Shown piece by piece: positions 58,122-64,000 of a DNA stretch of 64,000 nucleotides; the first letter of the stretch is position 1, and each line of letters opens with the position of its first letter. The notes beneath the pieces are model-generated. The model did not search any database. It saw nothing but the letters and a program-made list of their open reading frames with translations, and was not told the origin of the DNA. The DNA comes from Hippopus hippopus (Eukaryota; Mollusca; Bivalvia; Cardiida; Cardiidae): the NCBI GenBank assembly GCA_946811185.2, contig OX328097.1:61905063-61969062 (forward strand). The letters are read 5' to 3'. A program made the translations under genes and the position numbers.

Positions 58122-58768
58122 ATACTGAAGAGGTAAATAAAGTCGCATTAAGTAGTAACGACGATAAACGCTATATCCTTGGGAACAATATCGATACATT
58201 AGCTTGGGGGCACACTAAGATAAAGACGCAGATCTTAGAAAATTTAGTATGTATAGGGCAGAATATATATAATATGGCGATTTAAAAAATGCTGTAATTT
58301 CGCTCATATAGGTATATGGGCTAAAATATGTGACACGTTAACTAGGATGTTGTTTAGCGGCATAACCATAGATGTGGTTGAGGTTAGATTTATAAAAATG
58401 TTGTAATTTTGCTCATATAGGTATATGGGCTAAAAATATGAATCGTTGGAATGTAGTAATAAGCAGGGAGATGGTTGGGTTTGGGTTTAAGCAGGGGGAT
58501 GGTCGGGTTTGGATTTAAGCAGGGGGATGGTTGTGTTTGGATTTAAGCATGGGGATGGTTGGGTTTAGACTTAAGCAGGGGGATGGTTGGGTTTGGATTT
58601 AAGCAGGGAGATGGTCGGTTTTAAATTTAGGCAGGGAGATGGTCGGGTTTGAATTTAAGCAGGGGGATGGTCGGTTTTGAATTTAAGCAGGGAGATGGTC
58701 GGTTTTAGATTTAAGCAGGGAGATGGTCGGTTTTGGATAAACTCAGCTCTCTCTGTTTTTATACTACT
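58122..58768. repeat. Right terminal inverted repeat (647 bp)
   Basis: Inverse of 41304-42062. 112 bp (four 28-bp units) shorter than the left TIR. Its inner part carries a second, orphan copy of the polymerase C-terminal coding end. Confidence 0.93.
58462..58745. repeat. 28-bp minisatellite, 10 units (right TIR)
   Basis: gatgg at 58470 and every 28 bases to 58722. Confidence 0.93.
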
Positions 58769-58774
58769 ACTGAA
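58769..58774. repeat. Target-site duplication, right copy
   Basis: actgaa, identical to 41298-41303. Confidence 0.95.
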
Positions 58775-58833
58775 GTGTTCTATATATATGTCAAAAAATT
58801 TTCACTAATGAATCAATCTTGGTTTTTTTCCAG

Positions 58834-59054
58834 TCCTATGCGTGTTTACAGTCCTAAATATAGTACTAGCAGAAAAAAACAACATCGAATTGTTGGATCA
58901 AGTTAATACTCTAATAAGTAGTAAAATAACAACTGCTGGCAGCACACTTCGTAGAACAACTTCCACTCCCATTACCCTTGCTTATTCTACTAATTATTTA
59001 CATATTATACATGTATTACATGTAATTAAAAAAAATCGTTACATCAAATCATAG
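58834..59054 (+). other. Possible host exon just right of the Polinton
   Basis: A strong acceptor-like ggtttttttccag ends at 58833. The following frame (LCVFTVLNIVLAEKNNIELL...) is open for 73 codons to a stop at 59052-59054. No domain was recognised, and it may be chance. Confidence 0.2.
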
Positions 59055-61264
59055 CTTAAAACTGTTCAACAAATCCGCTTTTCAGGACTTTCAGTCCTTT
59101 GATTTTAACTGGGGCTGAAACGTAACGAAAACTACATGGTCGAAATTATTAATTGACCTTTCTGCACGCCGACCTTACTAACGCGGTATTTTGGTTGCTG
59201 CGCCCGACAAACAAACCAGAAAATAGCGTCGAATACAAAGAGAAAGACGGTCTATTTTAGTTTTATTCTATCTGATGTTTCACTCCTTAAGCATTCCAAG
59301 ATTTTTTCTCCAACTTTCTTATCAATTCGAACTAAAACGGCAATGCAACAAGAAATAATCCTTTGAATAATGTCATATTTATGAGAAATAGCGAAACAAA
59401 AATAGCGCAAATATGCTCGTAATTCCATGTTTGGTCACAGCATTTCAAATGAAAAAACATTTTGAAAATACACTGTGCTGTCGGCAACATCTATAATTAA
59501 TAATAGGGGGGAAAGTGGTATAAATTTTTTGTCATTTTCGTCGGTATATAACATGTCAATTTGACAGTAAACAATATAAGAAAAGGATTCACAGATGTAT
59601 GTTGTAAAAACTTTTAAATTGGGGGTACTTTTAGTTACTTGAGGTAACTATAAGGATTATATACTGATTCAGTGTGGTCGTGCATGTGTCAATCATGCTA
59701 CAATCGTGGGGTAAACAAACAATCGTTCGAACAAGACGAAAGTGCCATTAAAAGTCACATGTAGTCATCTTAATGAAACATGAATAAAATATGAATGCTA
59801 CAAGAATCATTGGATGACGTCGCAATGTCAACTTATTTATGAAACAGGATGACAAGTGGCTGTCAATTTAATATACTTCTTCCTGTTGCTCCTGTCGTAC
59901 AACGATTACGACTGTCAACGAGTAATGGTTTGGAATTTGAAACATATTCGTTCAGCTGTTTTTCAATAAAGGTAGTTTAATAATAGGCATAATCGTTCCT
60001 TCTTTCCAGAAAGATTTTTGAAAAACCTGCTTTTCTATTGTTTGGTAGAATGGTTGGTTTTCAGAATCCTGGTTAAATCTACCGGCGGCATTTTACCTAG
60101 ATCTAGGGTTTTGAATGAGTGAATTTAGTTTTTCATTCAGGGTATGTAATGTAACAACACCTTACCACATCATTTTCATCTGCAACTTCAATCCATTTTG
60201 AAATAATTATTTTATATTCCAACCTCCTTTGGTTTCAATTTAAAAGAAAATAAAATGTACGTAATGTCTGTCACGTTGTGTAACCTTTTCTTCACATGAC
60301 GCGCTATACTGAGTTAAGATTGGCTGATATGACCTGTCAATCAAAATCGGAAAGGTCAATCGACCACACAAGGGTATTTTCTAAATTCCGAGCTTTCTTA
60401 CTTTCTTCACATGATCGTTTCTCTTTACATGTTACCATCTTTCATGTTGCTGCTTGACCTGTTAAAATATTTGTGGGCTCGTGCAGGGATTACTTGCCAC
60501 TAAAAGTGAACTGTCCGCTCTTATCTGTGTCAATGGTACTGTCTCATACTTTCATTGTCTCTTTGTCGTATTTTTCATCTCTCCATTTGTTTGCTGTTGT
60601 TCTAGCATTTTCCGTTGTTGTTGTTGCTTTGGTCTGTCATGTTGTCTGCTTAAAATAGACAAAAAAAAAAAAAAAAGGCAGCTCGTTGAGCTTGCAAAAA
60701 CTTTTGGCGATGAAAGTGAAATATTTTGTATCAGCAACGATTTTCACTCGTTGGATGAGCCAGATTTCATCTATGAAATTGAATCAGCCGAAAATGCAAT
60801 TCAGCATATACTGTGAACCCGTTCAGCACCATAGGCGGGAACATGAGCTTTTGTTGACGGCAAAGGTCATGATCAGACTGCACAGAGGTCAAACCTACGA
60901 GGGCTGTTCGATAAATTCGTGGAATTTTGTTGAAAAAAATGAAACTAGACTACCAATCAAGATCACGTTTCACATATATATCATACAATCTATACCCAAA
61001 ACTTTCTCCAAATTTCATACAACTTCATTAAAAAAATACATTTTCCACAGAGAATTACAAAGCACATGTAAACTTACATTGCCAGTCTCCACATATGAAA
61101 AAGTAACGTCAATATCATTACGAGGCAAGTGATTTGCGTACTTTTTCTACAAAATTCCCTCGAACATTCACAAATTTCATGTGCCTGGACACTCACATGT
61201 TAAATGTTCCTCTATACCAATCACCGATAATGTAGCGCGACGTAAGCAACCATTCTCCATATTT
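59055..61264. other. Right flank, no confident gene
   Basis: AT-rich. Near 60896 the sequence tacgagggctgttcgataaa resembles a mariner terminal repeat but has no partner. An A-run lies at 60660-60677. Open frames at 60473-61132 show no domain. Confidence 0.45.
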
Positions 61265-61584
61265 TTACTGTGTCAACCAAAGAAGTATCCCTAATTCATC
61301 CAGCGGTTAAACAAATAAACGTGGCGTTGGGTAACTTAGAGATATCTCATTGTGTCTCATTATCCGCTCGTCCTGCTGCTACAGTGCTTTGGTTTAAAAG
61401 GGACACAAATGAAACAAAATTAAAAAATGACAGCATGGCTTACTCTTACGAAAGTGTTACAGCTAACGGACTGGGTATAACATCTCCCCTCAAGTATAGG
61501 CCAAGAAGAGAGAATCAAACTGCCTGGATATACTGTTTTGCATATATATATACACATAAAGACTGGGAAATACACGATCTCTGA
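61265..61584 (+). CDS. Possible Ig-like domain exon
   Basis: About 104 residues. SHCVSLSARPAATVLWFKR, then LGITSPLKYRPRRENQTAWIYC give the C...W...C spacing of an Ig-like fold, as in cell-adhesion or nephrin-like receptors. No clean donor follows before the stop, so it could be a decayed or terminal exon. Confidence 0.4.
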
Positions 61585-61770
61585 TGTTTAATGTTTTATG
61601 CGAGTTCTTTTGTCACTTTCTTTTTGTGAATGATTTATTGTTGTTGTTTTTATGATCAATGTAAGTGTATATACAACATTAAAAAACAGGGTAAAATGTG
61701 CGAACCACTCTCACATTGTTGGTGCTAGTTATGTAACCAGTAATGTTTCATTTGCCGAATATAGAAAATA

Positions 61771-62026
61771 TATGAGCCTCTCTCTGAGAAAAAGGGATTA
61801 AATGCATCTCTGTGATGCAGTACACCGAGCAAGTAATAATATAACTATGGATCTATTAGGCCTAACAACCGACTGAATCATGATATAGAACGGTCCTTGG
61901 ACATAAAGAAAATTTATAAATAGCAAAAGGTAACAACCTATGTCAGCCTGCGCGGACTGTGCAGATTGACATGAGTCGATAATTTTTGCATGTTCATTAA
62001 ACCCCCTTTTCATAGAGCATGACTCT
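61771..62026. mobile_element. MITE of the ATGAGCCATGCTCTG family
   Basis: Reverse-type copy (atgagcctctctctgag to agagcatgactct) with central cagcctgcgcgg hairpin. Confidence 0.6.
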
Positions 62027-62538
62027 TCTATTTGGCGCTGACTGGCTTCATCATGTGTACAAGTGACTTAGTGTCGTAGGTGAGCCACTTTGAGCGAAAA
62101 CGTCTAAGGTCAAAAAAGCTATATCAAATAAATTGTGTCTTTTGTACCCGCCATAAAAGGAAACTTCATCACGCTAATAATAAAGGAATTTGCCTTCTAT
62201 ATTTTTTAACTCTGTGCCTCTCCTCCCTTTTTTTTTTTTTCTTCTCTTCAGTCAGTAATTTTGATCTTTTGCTTTGTATCTGGAAGTGGTATGGGACTGC
62301 TTTCTGTCACACCGTGGCAGCAAATATAACTTTAAGTTTATACCAAACAGTCTCATTTATAACGGCTCTGGGCAAGAATATTTTTGAAAACATATTGGGA
62401 AATGGACAGAATGCCGATAAACAGCATTTTCACCTTTTTTCATAATGGTGTCTATCCATACCTGTAAATATATGTACATGTATTATGATATTTCCTACAA
62501 GTTATGAGACCTGACCATAATACTGCGTCGATCTACAG
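62027..62538. other. Short intergenic stretch
   Basis: An open frame at 62080-62445 follows a long T-run and has no domain. Nothing else was recognised. Confidence 0.4.
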
Positions 62539-62755
62539 TTAACCCTTAACCTGCTAAAAAAGTTAAATAAAACTTTCAAGCCGATTGAAGTAAAAAACCG
62601 AATGTTGCTATTTCAAATTTATTTTTTTTGGATAAAAATAGCTCCTTATCGGACAGTGTAGATCCAAGATCAGACTGCACGTTCTGTGCAGTCTGATCTT
62701 GATCTACAGTGTCTGCAAAAAGTCGTTGAGTCGCGCTTAGCAGTCTAAGGGTTAC
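62539..62755. mobile_element. MITE of the TTAACCCTTA family
   Basis: ttaacccttaacctgct to gcagtctaagggtta, with central hairpin agactgcacgttctgtgcagtct. A partial copy follows at 62868-62940. Confidence 0.72.
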
Positions 62756-62975
62756 AGTTCTGAATAAATGAAATACCCTTTCTCAATCAGAAAACCGAGC
62801 CAAAGCATCTCGATTTCAGGGGTGATTTGACAATATCACACAAAATAGCTTACAATAAAAGCCACGAATCAGACTTCACATTCTGTGCAGTCTGATCTTG
62901 ATCTTTTCTGTCTGCAATACGTCTTACCTTGATTTACACTGGTTACAAAAACATGTAAAGTTATGCTGTAAGCTA

Positions 62976-63761
62976 CGAGGGTCGTTCGAATATTATCCGG
63001 ATTAAGTCTATAAATTTTGAATGAGTTATCGAAATGCGACAAAAGTCCACTAATCGTAAAACGGCATTCATTATGTACAAAAGTGCAAAATATTTCAACA
63101 ATCGAACAATACAGGTTGATTTTACAAGCAATCAAACATGCACAGGTACTAGGAACCGGCGCACGAAACGCTTCTTTCTACGTCTTCCTTCTCGGTCGTT
63201 AATGTTTTCTTCCCCTTCTTTGAAGAGTCTATGCCAATCATACACAAGTGTCCGTGTGACCGAATCATTCCCTTTCGCCATGATAATTTTTTTTGTATGT
63301 GTTTGTCGGAATTTCTCCTACCTGCTGGCAAAATTTTATTATGGACCGGATTTCCAGACGGTCAGTTGACGCCATCTTTAATGTTCAAAACTTTGACCCC
63401 AACTGTATTTAAACGCGATTTTCTGAAGCATTTAACCGTCAAATGACGTCAAATTTACTCACGATGTAAGTAGCACCAAATCTTATATTCTGCTTAAATT
63501 TCATAACGTAATCAGTTACGAGAGAAACAATATGTACAAGAGAAGGGCGAGTATAGATATAATATTTTGCTCTGCGCCGGGAACACGTTACCATGGCATT
63601 TTCGATGGCAACTGCGAGTGCGTTTTATGAAAGAAGTATATAAAATACGCATAGACATGCGTGGATTGAATTCCGATAGAGAATGATGCAAAATTTAGCA
63701 TGATTGCTTCGCAAATAATTTTTTATAAGGCAAAATCCGGATAATTTTTTAACAACCCTCG
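62976..63761 (-). mobile_element. Internally deleted mariner element
   Basis: Ends cgagggtcgttcgaatattatc and its inverse (ccggataat...accctcg), flanked by TA on both sides. 786 bp, against about 1.3 kb for a full mariner. Confidence 0.75.
63130..63375 (-). pseudogene. Mariner transposase, N-terminal fragment
   Basis: From ATG 63375: MASTDRLEIRSIIKFCQQ, the helix-turn-helix start of mariner transposases, stopped by a shift in an A-run. The next frame gives NDSVTRTLVYDWHRLFKEG and then NINDREGRRRKK. The DDE catalytic part is absent. Confidence 0.75.
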
Positions 63762-63874
63762 TATAATACATGAAACACTAGACAAAAACTAGACAAAAAA
63801 TAGCCATTAGAGATGTTGATCGTCAAGAGTAATTTCCCTTTTAGCCAAATTTAATCAACTGGTCCCCCGTTGTA

Positions 63875-64000
63875 TGCGCATGTCATATTCTTCGAAGATT
63901 CGACCTGTCTGCTATGACGCATCACCCATCCCCGAATACTTGGGAAAAGTAGGGCTTATACCGAAGCTATTAGCCTATTACCCAAGCATGTAGGGGCTGT
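63875..64000. repeat. Interspersed repeat, cut by the window edge
   Basis: Matches 21681-21809 in direct orientation. Confidence 0.7.

Larger units (their letters stand above)
41304..58768. mobile_element. Complete Maverick/Polinton (virus-like DNA transposon)
   Basis: 17,465 bp, starting AGTAGTATAAAA and ending with the exact inverse, flanked by actgaa at 41298-41303 and 58769-58774. A 6-bp duplication and AG/CT ends are Polinton hallmarks. It carries the full defining set: protein-primed polymerase B, integrase, adenain-like protease, packaging ATPase, and major and minor capsid candidates. Accessory genes include PLA2-like, dUTPase-fold-like, fibre-like and RING proteins. Polymerase and capsid genes run left, integrase/protease/fibre run right from a divergent promoter at about 53381-53413, and two leftward genes close the right end. 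TIRs are nearly identical, implying recent insertion, yet several genes are broken. Confidence 0.97.

Noticed and set aside
60896..60950. Second mariner element
   Set aside because: Only one terminal-like end was found; no inverse partner or transposase.

Overview
The window is animal nuclear DNA. It has split genes with GT/AG introns, tRNA-derived SINEs, many short palindromic inverted-repeat elements and long non-coding tandem arrays. The repeat families recall heterodont bivalve genomes; that host assignment is from memory of such repeats and is an inference. There is no sign of a bacterial replicon.

Region 1 (about 9.3-29.4 kb, minus strand) holds one host gene, an SLC6-family Na+/Cl- dependent neurotransmitter/amino-acid symporter closest in motifs to the GABA/taurine/creatine branch. 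Twelve coding exons can be placed, all with consensus splice sites and consistent phases. Together they give about 593 residues covering TM1 to TM12; the last, C-terminal exon was not found. Its introns are loaded with repeats, including a Helentron-like composite (12.8-16.8 kb) that stops about 16-20 bp from the splice donor of exon 10.

Region 2 (1-9 kb and 29.4-41.3 kb) is repeat-rich intergenic DNA. It includes two nested fold-back elements whose insertion sites can be read directly: 1804-4257 with an 8-bp target duplication, and 30218-31478 with a 4-bp target duplication. In both cases related copies in the window show the empty site.

Region 3 (41304-58768) is a complete Maverick/Polinton, a virus-like self-synthesising transposon of 17,465 bp. 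It begins AG and ends CT, and is flanked by a perfect 6-bp duplication (actgaa). Its terminal inverted repeats (759 and 647 bp) differ by exactly four units of a 28-bp minisatellite and are otherwise almost identical. Leftward genes are protein-primed DNA polymerase B (broken), a SAP/NUMOD1-like protein, a double-jelly-roll major capsid candidate, several small virion-type proteins, two dUTPase-fold-like paralogues, a minor capsid candidate and an FtsK/HerA-type packaging ATPase. Rightward genes are a phospholipase-A2-like protein, a chromodomain integrase, an adenain-like protease and a tail-fibre-like protein. At the right end two leftward genes encode a RING-finger protein and an acidic-tailed candidate ssDNA-binding protein. 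Many start codons are directly preceded by a TATATATAAAA motif. The polymerase, integrase, protease, fibre and RING genes carry frameshifts or stops, while the leftward capsid/packaging block is open.

Region 4 (58.8-64 kb) is host flank with a possible Ig-like exon, more short inverted-repeat elements and a mariner remnant (62976-63761) that keeps only the N-terminal part of its transposase.
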